This document shows, one piece after another, positions 21,486 through 33,510 of a stretch of DNA of 64,000 nt. Each line of letters opens with the position of its first letter. Positions within the stretch are counted from its first letter, which is position 1. The notes under the pieces were generated by a model. The model saw nothing but the letters and a program-made list of their open reading frames with translations, was not told where the DNA came from and did not search any database. A program made the position numbers and the translations under genes. Source of the DNA: Ashinkailepas kermadecensis (taxonomy: Eukaryota > Arthropoda > Thecostraca > Neolepadidae); contig JAOTOM010004008.1 of assembly GCA_034440615.1 (NCBI GenBank), forward strand, positions 69,501 to 133,500, in the 5' to 3' direction.

Positions 21486-22345
21486 TTGACGAGATGTCAG
21501 CCAGTGAGTTGGCTGAGGTTGCCGTCAGCCAGTGGGTCGGCTGAGGTTGCTGAGGCAGCCAGTGGGTCGGCTGAGGTCGCTGAGGTTGATGTAACGTCAG
21601 CCAGGACGTTAGACGATGAGACGTCAGCCAGTGGGTCGGCTGAAGTTGCCGTCAGCCAGTGGGTCGGCTGAGGTTGCTGAGGCAGCCAGTGGGTCAGCAG
21701 ATGAGACGTCAGCCAGTGGGTCGGCTGAAGTTGCAGTTAGCCCGTGGGTCGGCTGAGGTTGCTGAGGCCGCCAGGGGGTCGGCTGAGGTTGCTGAGGCAG
21801 CCAGTGGGTCGGCTGAGGTTGCTGCGGCAGCCAGTGGGTCGGCTGAGTTTGCTGAGGTTGATGTAACGTCAACCAGGACGTTGGATGATGAGCCGGTTGA
21901 TGAGGCGTCAGCCAGTGGGTCGGCTGAAGTTGCTGTGACGTCAGCCAGTGAGTCGGCTGTGACGTCGCGAAGTCGCCGTTGGTGAGCCGGCAGATGCCGT
22001 GACGTCAGCCAGGACGTCAGGCGACGTGCTGGCGGATGATGCGGCGTCGACTTCGGTGAGCAGGCGGATGTGACGTCAGCCAGTGGGTCGGCTGACGCAG
22101 CGACGTCAGCCACTGAGTCGGCTAACGCCGCGAAGTCGACGTTGGTGAGCCGGCAGATGCCGTGACGTCAGCCAGGACGTCAGGCGACGTGCTGGCGGAT
22201 GATGCGGCGTCGACTTCGGTGAGCAGGCGGATGTGACGTCAGCCAGTGGGTCGGCTGACGCAGCGACGTCAGCCACTGAGTCGGCTAACGCCGCGAAGTC
22301 GACGTTGGTGAGCCGGCAGATGCCGTGACGTCAGCCAGGGCGTCA
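21486..22345. repeat. GC-rich minisatellite with 163-bp higher-order repeat
   Basis: Variants of gtcagccagtgggtcggctga recur throughout. The first half uses short units of 24-33 bp. The second half is a higher-order repeat: ggtgagccgg starts at 21981, 22144 and 22307, an exact 163-bp step. Long open frames on both strands are produced by the repeat and are not genes. Confidence 0.9.
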
Positions 22346-22580
22346 GACGGCGTGCTGGCGGATGATGCGGCGTCAGCAGCGAGTCGGCTGACACCGCATG
22401 GTGGCGAAGGCCGGCTGGACGTGCGCAGATGCGGCGACGCAGCGGCGAGACGAACGTCGGTGGTCCCTCGGTGTCCGGGCGGCGCCATTAGGCCTCCGGC
22501 GAGAGGGAGAGAGGCAGAAAGAGGGACAGGACCGGGTGGGGGCGTGCGAAAAGCGGAGAGAGTTGCGCGTTGGCTCCCCA

Positions 22581-22872
22581 CATCACGTCGGGACGGCTTG
22601 AATCATGTCGGGACGGCTTGAATCATGTCGGGACGGCTTGAATCACGTCGGGACGGCTTGCATCACGTCGGGACGGCTGGAATCACGTCGGGACGGCTTG
22701 AATCGCCCCGGGACGGCTTGAATCACGTCGGGACGACTGGAATCACGTCGGGACGGCTTGAATCACGTCGGGACGACTGGAATCACGTCGGGACGGCTTG
22801 AATCGCGTCGGGACGGCTTGAATCACGTCGGGACGGCTTGAATCACGTCGGGAGGGCTTGAATCACGTCGGG
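22581..22872. repeat. 20-bp satellite, ~14.6 copies
   Basis: Head-to-tail copies of aatcacgtcgggacggcttg with single-base variants. There are no spacers, so it is not a CRISPR array. Confidence 0.95.
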
Positions 22873-23003
22873 GTCACCAATTGTGGAGTGGCTGAACGCA
22901 CACTCCACACCGTCTCGATGGCATGTTGCCAGAAACTTGTGCGTGTCGAATATTGCTTGTATTTGCAGAGAGAAGATCCAAGTGAGAGATTCCAAGTGAG
23001 ATG

Positions 23004-23158
23004 GTTGGTTATTGGTTTTACGACACGTCGACCGTTGAGTCATGTAGCGTCGCCAATCTCTCACGCCGATTGGTTGCGGGCGAAGAATAGCGACAGGTGA
23101 GAATCGAACCCACAACCTTTCGATTGTGAGACGAGCATCTTACCCCTAGACCACTCGT
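23004..23158 (-). mobile_element. SINE family 1, copy abutting a LINE tail
   Basis: Nearly identical to the SINE at 16576-16735. Its tRNA-like 5' end (plus strand ..gaccactcgt) runs directly into the T-rich tract that is the 3' poly(A) tail of the minus-strand LINE. No target duplication is visible, because its 5' side was replaced by, or used as the target of, the LINE. Confidence 0.75.
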
Positions 23159-23738
23159 TTTTTTTTTTTTTTCTTTTTTTTTCGTTTTTTTTTACTTCCA
23201 TCTTTAGCAGAGGCCGAGTGCCATCCGCTAGAGATATGCTACGTTGAGGAAAGGGTTACGTTAATCCGGCTTATATGGCATCCGGTTATATCAATTAAGA
23301 AAGAGAGGAAAGATGATACGCCGACAAGCAAGGAACGTGGCGTAAAGTCCGACACACATACATGGGTGAAACATACACAGACACACGTACATACACGACA
23401 CATAGAAGTACACTTGGAGGGTGGGCAGCATCGTAACCTGCGGAGAGGCTCCACCGCCCACCTGCGACCGAAAAAGCGAAGCAGAGACCCGACGTCCAGG
23501 GCGAGTCGTGGGCGTCGGGCCCAACCTTGTGTGTGTAGGTGTATGTTTTAGTTAAGGCTTGGAAAAACCTGAGAGGTGAAAAAAACCAAGCAGCTTGGAA
23601 AACCCGAAGGTGAAAAACCAAGCGCAATTTATAAGGAGAACCGTCCGTTTTGGCCAAATTGGATCGGTCTCGGCCTACCTAGTGTGATACAACCTATATG
23701 TATGTGTTTAGCGACGATGGCGATGATAGCGTTTGACT

Positions 23739-26700
23739 TCAAATTACTTCCTCTAGTTTCGTGCCGTGCAAGTATGTGAATAGTATGTCAATGAGGTCCG
23801 GGTGCTTGTCACCGAGGAGGCTTGGTAGTGAAAGTGGAAGACGATTTTGCGCAATGTAGGTAAGAAGTGGGCGACGTTGTAGTTGGTAGGCTGGGAAAAT
23901 AAGCAAGAAATGTTCCACAGTGTTACGAACACCACATGTTTGGCAGGGCGGAGCGCGGAGAGGTCGATCAAAGAGGAAATTATGCGTGAGATTCGTGTGC
24001 CCGAGTCGAAGTCGAGCAAGGTGGATCTCGTGTGAGCGCGTGAGTTGTCTGGAAGAGGGCCATTTGGCGAGAAGGGGTTTAATGTGGTGCAAGTGAGTAG
24101 TGTTGTGATTCCAGCATGCCTGGAGATATGTGTTGAATAATCTGTTGGTGAGGGATAGAAGGTCACAGGGGGGGGACTGGGAGGTTGGGGGTGGGTGGGA
24201 GATCGATGGCTCGACGTGCGAGCTCATCTGCCCGCTCGTTGCCCGGCATCCCCATGTGGCCAGGGATCCAGAGCAGTGTGAGGTGAAGGTGAACATGATG
24301 TGTGTGATAGAGTTCCCGGATAGCGTGGAGTGTGGGGTGTGTGGTGTTGTGTATGGCTGCGATAGCGTCGATGGAAGAACGTGAGTCGGTGCAGATGATG
24401 GTTGGTGTGGAGATGTGGTGTTGAATGATGTGGTGCAGACAGGCGTAGATTGCGACTAGTTCTGAGGTGTAAACCGAGTGATGTGGTGTTAATTTTATTT
24501 GGCCAAAGCTGGGTCCACCGCACCAAGCAGCTCCCGTACCGTCGGTGGTACGGGAGCCGTCTGTGTAGTAGTATGTATGATTGGGGTGGGCGGCTTGATA
24601 TTCGAAAAATGTTTGTTGGGTTTCGATGGGGGAAAGTAATTTTTTGTTTTGGTGGAAGAGATATTCGAGCTTGGGGTGATACATGTGCCAAAAGGGGAGA
24701 AGGGGAGGGAATTTGCCGAGGGTTACCTTGGGGAATTTGAGTGCGAGAGTAAGGACATGTTTCAAATGTATGCCAATGTTGTGTTTGTTCCTATTATAGG
24801 TAAGTCTGAAGGGAGGTTTAGTGAGTGCGGGGGTAGCAGGGTGGTTGAGCTGTGTTGTGGTTCGAAAGTGGTATCTGACTAGTTGGAGTGTTCTGCGGTG
24901 TTGTAAGCTGGGGAGGTGGGCCTCAGCCCGGATACTAGTAATGGGTGTAGTGCGGTGTGCTCCGGTGATGAGGCGAAGAGCGTGATTTTGTATGCGTTCA
25001 AGTGTTGTGATGTGTGACGGAGATATATGATCGAAGATAAACGCATTGTATTCCAGGACGGAGCGAATCAGAGCGATATACATAGTGTTGAGGGTAGCCC
25101 TGTCTGCACCCCAGTCGCGACCGGAGATGCAGCGCAGGAGATTTAGCCGTTTTGCGCAGCGTTGTTTTAGATAAGCAATATGAGGGCCGAAACAAAGCCT
25201 TTTGTCTAGTATGATGCCAAGATATGTGAATGTGGTTTGGAGAGGGATAATTTGTTCGCGATAGCGGAGCGGAGTAGTAGGTGGGATGTACGTGTGGAGC
25301 CGTGAGAAAAGCATTGTGACGGATTTTGCGGGGGAGATTTGCAGTCCCCAAAGGGAGCACCAGGAATCAATTTGATTCATGGCGCGCTGCATAAGATAAT
25401 TTGCTTTGTCTGCCGAACGGTGCGTGCACCATATGGCCAGATCATCGGCGTAAATGGAGTATTTTAGGCAGGGGGCTATGTTGTGGAGGTCGGCGAGAGC
25501 ATCGTTAATCATGATGAGAAAGAGGGTGGGGGATAGCACGCTGCCTTGTGGGACGCCCTGATCGAGTTTCTGGGGCCGAGAATGGATATTGCCGCAGCGG
25601 ACGGTGAATGTTCTATCAGCGAGGAAGTTGGAGATACATTTTGCCATTCTGCCTCGTATGCCAATACGATGTAATTTGATATGGAGGGCCGAACTGTGTA
25701 CTTTATTGAATGCGGATTTCAAGTCGAGAAAAAGTGCGACGGTTTCATATTTTTTCATGAAGCCGCGCTGTATCGAATCCACTAGTTGGAAGAGGTTGTC
25801 GGCGGTGCTGTGTCTGGGTCGGAATCCGCTTTGAAAGGGGGAGAGAATGTTGTTGTTTTCGAGGTGTACTCTGATTCGGCCATTGACCATGCGCTCAAAG
25901 ATTTTAGAGGCACAACTAGTGAGAGAGATAGGTCGATAGCTAGAGGGAAGGTCGCGAGGTTTGCGAGGTTTAGCGATAGGAATGATAGTGCTAGTAGACC
26001 AGGACGGGGGAAAAGTGCCGTCAGTCCATAGTTGATTTAGTGCCGAGAGGAGATTCTCTTTTCCGGCGTCAGATAGATTTTGGAAGAAGGGGTATGCTAA
26101 TTGGTCAGGGCCAGGGGCAGTGTTGGTTACTTTGGAAAGGGATAAGGTTAGCTCATAGGGAGTAAATGGGGCATTATATGGTTCAGTGTTGCCCGAGGTA
26201 AAGTTGCAGGTGGCGAGAGTGGTTCGTAGGAATTCGGTGGTATGTTGTGAGTATTGTGCATTTGAGGAGATGCCAGCATAATAGGTGGCAAAGTGTTCCG
26301 CGACGTCTGAGGGTTCTGTGATGTTGCGATGATTAATTGTCAGTTGTGGGAATCCGCGGTGTGGGGATCTGCCATTTGTGAAAGAGCGAATTTTGGACCA
26401 AATTTGGCCGATCGGGGTAAATCGATTGAACGAGTTTGAATAAAGTTGCCAGCTGTGTTTTTTGGCCGCTAGGATAGTCTGCTGACAACGTTTTTTAGCC
26501 TCGCGGGCTTCTAACATGTTTTGTGGGATAAGGTTTTTCCGAAATTTTCGCTCAGCCCGCCGCCGCAGAGCGACGGCGCGTTGACACTCGTCGTTCCACC
26601 ACGGCACGTGGTGACAGACGGGGGAGCGACGAGTGTGGGGGACGTGATTTTCTGCCGCGAGTAGTATGGTATCAAGAAAGGCTGATATTGGGGGGTGTGA

Positions 26701-27468
26701 CTGCGGAGGAAAGACGGTGTCAATTTCTTGCGAGAAGGGTGGCCATTTCGCTTTGCGTACATTCCAGCGGGGTAGAAATAAGTAATCTCTAGCTTGGGCT
26801 GAGTGTTCAAGCATGATATGAATGGGAAAATGATCGCTAAAGTGGGGATCGGGTTGAACATGCCAAGAGAAGAGGGGCGAAATAGAGGCTGAGGCCAAAG
26901 ACAGGTCTATGGCGGATGGACGGAACGGGGCGATGTCGGTGTTGTGTGTGGGTGTTTGGTCGTTTAAAAAGACCATGTGGTGGGTGTTGAGGAGAGTTTC
27001 GATGTGATGTCCGCGAGGTGATGTGGAGTGGCAGCCCCAAGCCTGGTGATGGGCATTGAAGTCACCCAGCACCAGACAGGGGTGAGGAAGGAGGCCGAAA
27101 AGGTCGGTCACAGAAGATAAGGATAGTGTAGGAGAAGGTGAGAGGTAAAGAGAGAGTATAGTAAGCTCTACTTGTGCAATTTGGACCGAAACAGCAATAC
27201 AATTTAGGTTATTAGCAATGTTGATCTGACGATGAAGGAGGGTGTCTGAGATAAATAGAGCAACCCCGCCGCCGCGGGGTGTAGAATTTACGTTGTTGGT
27301 ATAGAGAGAGTAGCCATAGATGTTAAAATTATATGGGTCGTTGTCGCGCCATCGGGTCTCCTGAACGGCGGCTACCAATGGTTTATTTTTGATAATATAT
27401 TCCTTGAATTCCGCCCAATGGGATATGAGTGACCTCGTATTCCATTGGAGCAAGAATTCAGTGGTGGG
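23739..27468 (-). pseudogene. LINE ORF2: endonuclease-reverse transcriptase-RNase H
   Basis: Counting from about 27480, the endonuclease covers roughly residues 10-230 (QETRW near 40, GDFNAHHQAWG near 139, SDHFPIHI near 217). The reverse transcriptase covers about 470-740, with VPQGSVLSPTLF and the catalytic YADDLAIW near 676. RNase H covers about 965-1095 (YYTDGSRT, CTDSRSSIDA, WIPGHMG..GNERADELA). The C-terminal part continues in another frame from about 24170 to 23739, after a slip in a run of C; it includes ARLRLGHTNLTHNFLF and a Cys-rich patch (CQTCGVRNTVEHFL), as in the other copy. The first codons are cut off by the hAT-2 insertion. Apart from that break and one frameshift the frame is open, so this copy is fairly young. 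Confidence 0.9.
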
Positions 27469-27659
27469 CAAGGGCGTCGCCACCGGGGGGGCAGGGGGGC
27501 AGTCGCCCCCCTGCCGTGAAACAGGGGGCGCCGCCCCCTGAAATTTTTAGGAGGCCCCTATCCGCAAATGCACAGCAAAAAAGGTGAGCAAGGAGGCCGA
27601 CGGGACAGAATATCATGCTGTCAATGAGGCCTCAAAACTGACGAGGCCACCAGGAAATA

Positions 27660-29260
27660 TAATCAAGTCTCTATCAGAGACGTAGAACAGAGATTGGGAG
27701 GAGGCCCCCCAGGACGAAAAGGAGGACCCATGACGAAAAGGAGGCCCCCATGACGAAAAGGAGGCCTCAAGACGTAGAACAGAGATTGGAAGGAGGCCCC
27801 CAGGACGAAAAGGAGGCCCCCCGGGACGAAAAGGAGGCCCCAGGACGAAAAAGATTCCCCAAGACCTAGAACAGAGATTGGGAGGAGGCCCCCCATGACG
27901 AAAAGGAAGCCTCAAGACGTAGAACAGAGATTGGGAGGAGGCCCCCCGGGACGAAAATGAGGCCCCCAGGACGAAAAAGAGGCCCCAAGACGTAGAGCAG
28001 AGATTGGGAGGAGGCCCCCATGACGAAAATGAGGCCTCAAGACGTAGAACAGAGATTGGGAGGAGGCCCCCAGGACGAAAAGGAGGCCCCCCGGGACGAA
28101 AAGGAGACCCCATGACGAAAAAGGATGCACCCAAGGACGAAAAGGAGGCCCCAAGACGTAGAACAGAGATTGGAAGGAGGCCCCCAGGACGAAAAGGAGG
28201 CCCCCAGGACGAAAAAGGAGGCCCCAGGACGAAAAGAAGGCACCAAGACGTAGAACAGAGATTGGGAGGAGGCCCCGGGCAAAGGAGGACGAAAAAGGCC
28301 CAAGACGTACAGGAGGCCCCCCAGGACGAAAAAAGGGGAGACCCCAGGACGAAAAGGATGCACCCCAGGACGAAAAGGAGGCCCCAAGACGTAGAACAGA
28401 GATTGGGAGGAGGCCCCCAGGACGAAAAGGAGGCCCCCGGGACGAAAAGGAGGCCCCTAAGACGTAGAACAGAGATTCTGAGGTGGCCCCCAGGACGAGA
28501 AGGAGGCCCCCAGGACGAAAAGGAGGCCACCAGTACGAAAAGGAGGCCCTAAGACGTAGAACAGAGATTGTGAGGTGGCCCCCAGGACGAAAAGGAGGCT
28601 CCCAGGACGAAAATGAGGCCCCCAGGACGAAAGACCCAGTCCATGCGCCCCTACACTCCAACAATCAACCAACCAACTCCAGGACGAAAAGGATGCACCA
28701 AAGGACGAAAAGGATGCCCCAAAGACGTAGAACAGAGATTGGGATGAGGTCCCCAGGACGAAAAAGAGGCCCCCAGGACGAAAAGGAGGCCCCCGGGACG
28801 AAAAGGAGGCCCCTAAGACGTAGAACAGAGATTCTGAGGTGGCCCCCAGGACGAGAAGGAGGCCCCCAGGACTAAAAGGAGGCCACCAGTACGAAAAGGA
28901 GGCCCCTAAGACGTAGAACAGAGATTGTTAGGTGGCCCCCAGGACGAAAAGGAGGCCCCCAGGACGAAAAGGAAGCCCCCAGGACGAAAAGGATTCCCCA
29001 TAACGCAAGGATGCCCCAAGACGTAGAACAGAGATTGGGAGGAGTCCCCCAGGACTAAAAGGAGGCCCCAGGACGAAAAGAAGGCCCCTAGAACGAAAAG
29101 GATGCACCCAAGGACGAAAAGGACGTAGGACTAGACGTGGAACAGAGAACAGAGATAGGAAGGTAGCCCCCAGGACGAAAAGGAGGCCCCAGGATGAAAA
29201 GGAGACCCCAGCACGAAAAGGAGGCCCTCAGGACGGAAAGGATGCCACCGAGACGGGCAA
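27660..29260. repeat. 20-bp satellite with higher-order pattern (hAT-2, homogeneous part)
   Basis: Units of gacgaaaaggaggcccccag (20 bp) run head to tail with small changes. Every three to six units they are interrupted by a conserved ~25-bp block (agacgtagaacagagattgg). Long open frames on both strands (for example the FSSWGPPFRPGG frame) reflect the repeat and are not genes. A short foreign insert at about 28633-28678 (ccatgcgcccctacac.. with an aaccaacc tail) looks like a truncated ultra-short SINE-like unit. Confidence 0.9.
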
Positions 29261-30650
29261 GAAGCCACCCAGGTTAAACGAAAAGGGTTCCGATGGGTGG
29301 CAGGATATTCTTAAGTTGGAAAACGAGGCCCCCAAGACGGAAGAGGAATCCCTGCAATATAAAATTAAGACCTGATAGGGGAGACTTCTCCGGACGCAAT
29401 AGGGGCCCCAAGACGGGGAAGAAGGTTTCCGCAGGAATGAGAGAAGGCCACCGAGACTAGCCAGATGAGGCCCATATTTTGGAAGAGGAGGAACCTGGAA
29501 GAGAAGATCTAGGACTAGGACGCAAAAGCACCCTGCTAAGAGGATAATGAGGCTCCAGACACAGATAAGGAGGCCCCCATGACGTGAGAGTAGGCCTCTA
29601 ATTTGAAAAAGGAGTCACCTAGGAGAGGGTAGGAGTCCCCAGAAATCAAGAGAGTGTCAAATATGGCACGGAGGCAACCAGGATTGCAAAAGAGGCTCCA
29701 ACACCGGAAAGGAGGCCCCAGAATATGAGAGGAGGCCCTAAGACGGAAAAGGAAGGAAGATATGAGATGAGATTTCGGATACGCAAAAGCAGGCTCCAAA
29801 CGGGTGAGGTTCCACCGAGATAGAAAAGGATGATCCAGAGACGTGGCAGGAGGCACCTAATTCGGAAGAGAACGACACAAGATTGGAAACGAGACCCCAT
29901 GATGAACGAGGAGGCCCCTAAAATAGGAGAGAAAGGCCATTGGATAAGAGAGATGGCTCCCAAGCGGAAAAGAAGGCTCGAAGACGTCTAAGAAGGTCGC
30001 CGGGAAATAACAAAGCCACTAAGATAGGAAAGGTTGCCAGTAATTTGGCAGAGGAGGTGCCTGGGAGAGAAGAGGAGTCCACCAGGAGATAAGAGACCAC
30101 CCCTAAGATGGGTAAAGATCGAATCCAGAGCGCAGAGCAGGAGACGCAGAGCAGGAGGCCCCCAAGACGTGAGAGGAGGCCCCTAATTTGAAAAAGAAGG
30201 CCTCTAGAAGAGAAATGAGGCACCTGCCGGACTCGGGAAGGAGTAGGTCTCTAGGACCAAATGAGGTCCCGAAGACCGGAAAGAGTTCCCAGGAAATGAG
30301 AGGAGGCCCTTAAGATGGGAGTGATAGCAGGTATGAAAGGAGGTGAGGTTTCCAAAATTGAAGATCCCTCAAGACGGGTAAGGCTTTGTCAGGATAAAGG
30401 AGGAAGCACACGAGGCGTGGCAAGAGGCCCCTAATTTGGCAGAAAATGCACCTCGAAGGTGAGAGGAAGCCCCATGCCATGTTAAAGGGGCCTCAGAATG
30501 CAAGAGGAGGCCTTCCAAGACGGGAGAGGAGGACCATTGAATATGGAGGAGGGTAGGACACACAGGGAGCCATCGAAAACCGGTAAAAAGGCTCTAGGAA
30601 ATGAGACGACGCGACAGGAGGCCTATAATTTGCAAGAAGAACCCCCTAAG
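29261..30650. repeat. Decayed 20-bp-period array (hAT-2, middle part)
   Basis: The same aggaggcccc and gacg words continue at about 20-bp spacing, but with many substitutions and indels (for example aggaggcccctaatttgaaaa). This section links the homogeneous array on its left with the highly diverged array on its right. No gene is supported. Confidence 0.75.
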
Positions 30651-31489
30651 AAATAGTAAGAGTCGAGTCTGGGTATTTTAATATTACGATATGGGCCCCA
30701 AAAGATCCGGCCGGGGCCCCCGCAAATTACGCTCAGCCTGGGGTACCAAAAATTCACGCCCGGACCACGAAAATCATGCCATGGGCACGACAGGTCGTAC
30801 CGTGCCCCAACAGTCTCATTGGGACCAAAACAAATGAAGCCGGAGCAACGAAGAACAATCCGGACATGAATAGTCACTCTGGGGGCCCAACAATGACGCC
30901 AAAAGCCTCCAAAACGCATTGGACCCCAAAAGTGTCGAGGCCGCTATAGCTCGCGCTAGGGATCCAAGAAAATGACGTCGGGGCCCAAAAGATCACATTT
31001 GACCCAAAAAGTCGCGTCACAGCCATTGAAAATCACATTGGAGGCCCAGAAGGTCGCGCCGGGGCCCCAAAAGTTGCAGCTGCCCCCAAAATCAATCTTA
31101 ACCGGAATGTCACTCTGGGACAAAAAATACTCCTTCAGTGGCCGCAGTGCTATATCAAAGGGGCAAATGCCCCCTCCATCCTGAGAGGGATAAGCGCCCA
31201 AGAATCGTGTCGGGGCCTCAAAAATCGCGCTGGGGCCACCAAAATTCGCGTCGGTCCACCAGAATTCGCGTATGGGTCTCCAAATAAATACGGCGAGCAC
31301 CGGAAAACTCTCTCCGAGGCCCGAAAAATTGCGACAGGAACCGCAAAAATCGCGTTGGGGCCACAGCTAAATACAACGCATCGCACAAACTCGAACCGGG
31401 CCCCCCAAATATCGCGCTTGGGACCCACAATTCCCATCCGTCGAGGCTCTAAAAATTGCCCTCTAGGGCCACACGTAAGCACAGTGTGA

Positions 31490-32254
31490 CCACAAACACA
31501 AACACAAATCAAGCTGGAGCCCTCCAAAATAAGGATGGATTCCAACAACTAAATGCCCAGGTAAAAAAATGGCTCTGGAGCACCGAACATATTATCAGAT
31601 GCCTTCACAAATTGCGTACGGCACCGAAAAACAAACCGGATCTCGAACAATCGAGGTGGGATACAAAAACATGGCGCCAAGTGCTCGAGAAATCAGGCCG
31701 TGATTCGGACTTTAAAAAAATTCAGAAAAGTTTCACAAAATCGTATTGAGACCAGAAAACTGGGGTTGGGTCCCCGGAACCACGCGCCTGGGTGCGATAA
31801 GCCACTCTGGGACCTAGAAACATCGTACCGAAGCCCCAAAATTGTACTTTGGCCCCACAAGTGTGCGTCAGAAGCCCAAAATAAACGCATCGGGACCCTA
31901 AGAGCACAACGGGGGCCGAAAATACAACTGACCCTCCAAAGCGCACAGTCTCACAAAAAGCGACAGGGCCTTAACACATGCGTTGCAGCCATAAATATAC
32001 ATACCGGGAGGTCTAAAAAATACACCGAAAGCTCTCAAGGCACACAGGGGTCATGATAACGCACAATAGCATGAAAAGGTGGCTGGGGCCGCAAAAGGCA
32101 ACATGGTTCCAAAACAAACAAAAAAGACCGGCGCTAAATAAACACATCGGGATCTTCGAAAACGCCCTGACACGTCAAAAAAAATCCTCTGTGCACAAAA
32201 ATTCAACAAACCCTAAAACGAGCACGGGGTTCAAAAATGCTTTAGGCCGCTAAC
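31490..32254 (+). repeat. Long inverted repeat, left arm
   Basis: Matches the reverse complement of 32729-33510 over its whole length, at very roughly 80 percent by eye. Shared landmarks in order: aagctggagcc, ctccgaaca-like text, ccggatctcgaa, aatcgaggtgggata, ggttccaaaac, aacacatcgggatcttcgaa, ccctaaaacgagca. The spacer is about 475 bp. Confidence 0.85.
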
Positions 32255-32728
32255 AAAAATGGATTGGAGCCATAATACACAATCATAGACCAAGAAAGAC
32301 GCAACGGGTTTAAAAAAAACGCCGAGGCTTGGCCTCGGGCTGGTATCCAATCTGGGAGGATAGCAGCAAAGATATGAAGTGCATCAAAGCTCAGCGGAAA
32401 CCGCATTTCATAGCTACCAGAAAATGTGGGAAGTAGGAAACTAATGATCGAATTTAATCAATCGACTTTTCGAAGCGAACGCCCATGCGAATCATTCCAT
32501 CACGCCAAATATGGTGCAAGTCTATCATGTGGCAGCAATTAGCAAAACGCAGTAGGCCTAGCAGAAACCATAGCATCGCACGAAGTGTGGCGAATGCACC
32601 GAATACGAAAAATGGGTGTGCACGTGCACTGACGTTGCCGTCGTGGCGACCGGGTGCTATGAACTGGAATGCCTGAAATTGTAAAATTTTGCATTTTAAA
32701 GTGGTGGGTAATACATTTTACTTTGAAG

Positions 32729-33510
32729 TTATGGGCCTAATACATCTTTTAAACCCTGCTCGTTTTAGGGCTTTGTTGCGTTTTTTTTTTGTGCACCGAG
32801 TATTTTTTACGTGTCTGGGCGTTTTCGAAGATCCCGATGTGTTTATTTAGCTCCCGGTCGTTTTGTACGTTTTGGAACCATGTTGCCTTTCGTGGCCCCA
32901 GCCTCTTTTCCAGGCCCTTGTGCGTTCTCATGGCCCCTGTGCGCCTTGCGAGCTTGCAGTGTATTTTTCTTAGAGCTCCCGGTATGTTTATTTAGGGCTA
33001 CAACGCATGTTTTAAGGCCCTATCGCTTTTTGGGAGACTCTGTGCGCTTTGGGGGGGTTAGTTGTACTTTCTGGCACCGTTGTACTCTTAGGGTCCCGCT
33101 GTGTATATTTGGGGCTTCTGACACACATTTGTGGGGCCCCAGTATGATTTTGGGGCTTCGGTGCGATTTTTTCTGGGTCCCAGCGCGACTTATCGCGCCC
33201 AGGCACGTGGTTCCGGAGACCCAACGCCAGCTTTCTGGGCTCAACGCGATTTTTGTGGATCTTTTCTGTTTTTTTTATTAAAAGTCCGAATCCCGGCCTG
33301 ATTTTTCGAACCTCTGACGCCATGTATCCCACCTCGATTTTTCGAGATCCGGTATGCTTTTCGGTGTCATATGCAATTTTTGAAGGCATCTTGAAAAAAA
33401 TGTTCGGTGCAACAGAGCCATTTTCCTGACCCTGACTTTTATTTGCTGGAATCTCTCCTTTTTTGGAAGGCTCCAGCTTGATTTTTTTGGATACCGATCC
33501 GGGTTTGTGG
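32729..33510 (-). repeat. Long inverted repeat, right arm
   Basis: Partner of 31490-32254. The two arms could pair into a hairpin of about 0.77 kb if transcribed. Confidence 0.85.

Larger units (their letters stand above)
30651..33510. repeat. Highly diverged, ordered ~20-bp-period array (hAT-2, right part)
   Basis: Read on the minus strand, units such as cgcgatttttgaggccccga follow at 19-22 bp steps, each different from its neighbours. The part at about 30.65-31.13 kb is collinear, in reverse orientation, with 15.28-16.14 kb. The part from 31490 contains the long inverted repeat listed separately. A hAT-like end (cagtgctatatc, 31145-31156) sits inside the array. The 245-codon minus frame at 33012-33749 is taken as spurious. 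Confidence 0.75.

Noticed and set aside
22581..22872. 20-bp repeats as a CRISPR array
   Set aside because: Units are contiguous with no spacers, and the genome is eukaryotic.
27613..28664. Long overlapping frames (FSSWGPPFRPGG and similar) as genes
   Set aside because: They arise from the 20-bp satellite, which is open in several frames on both strands.
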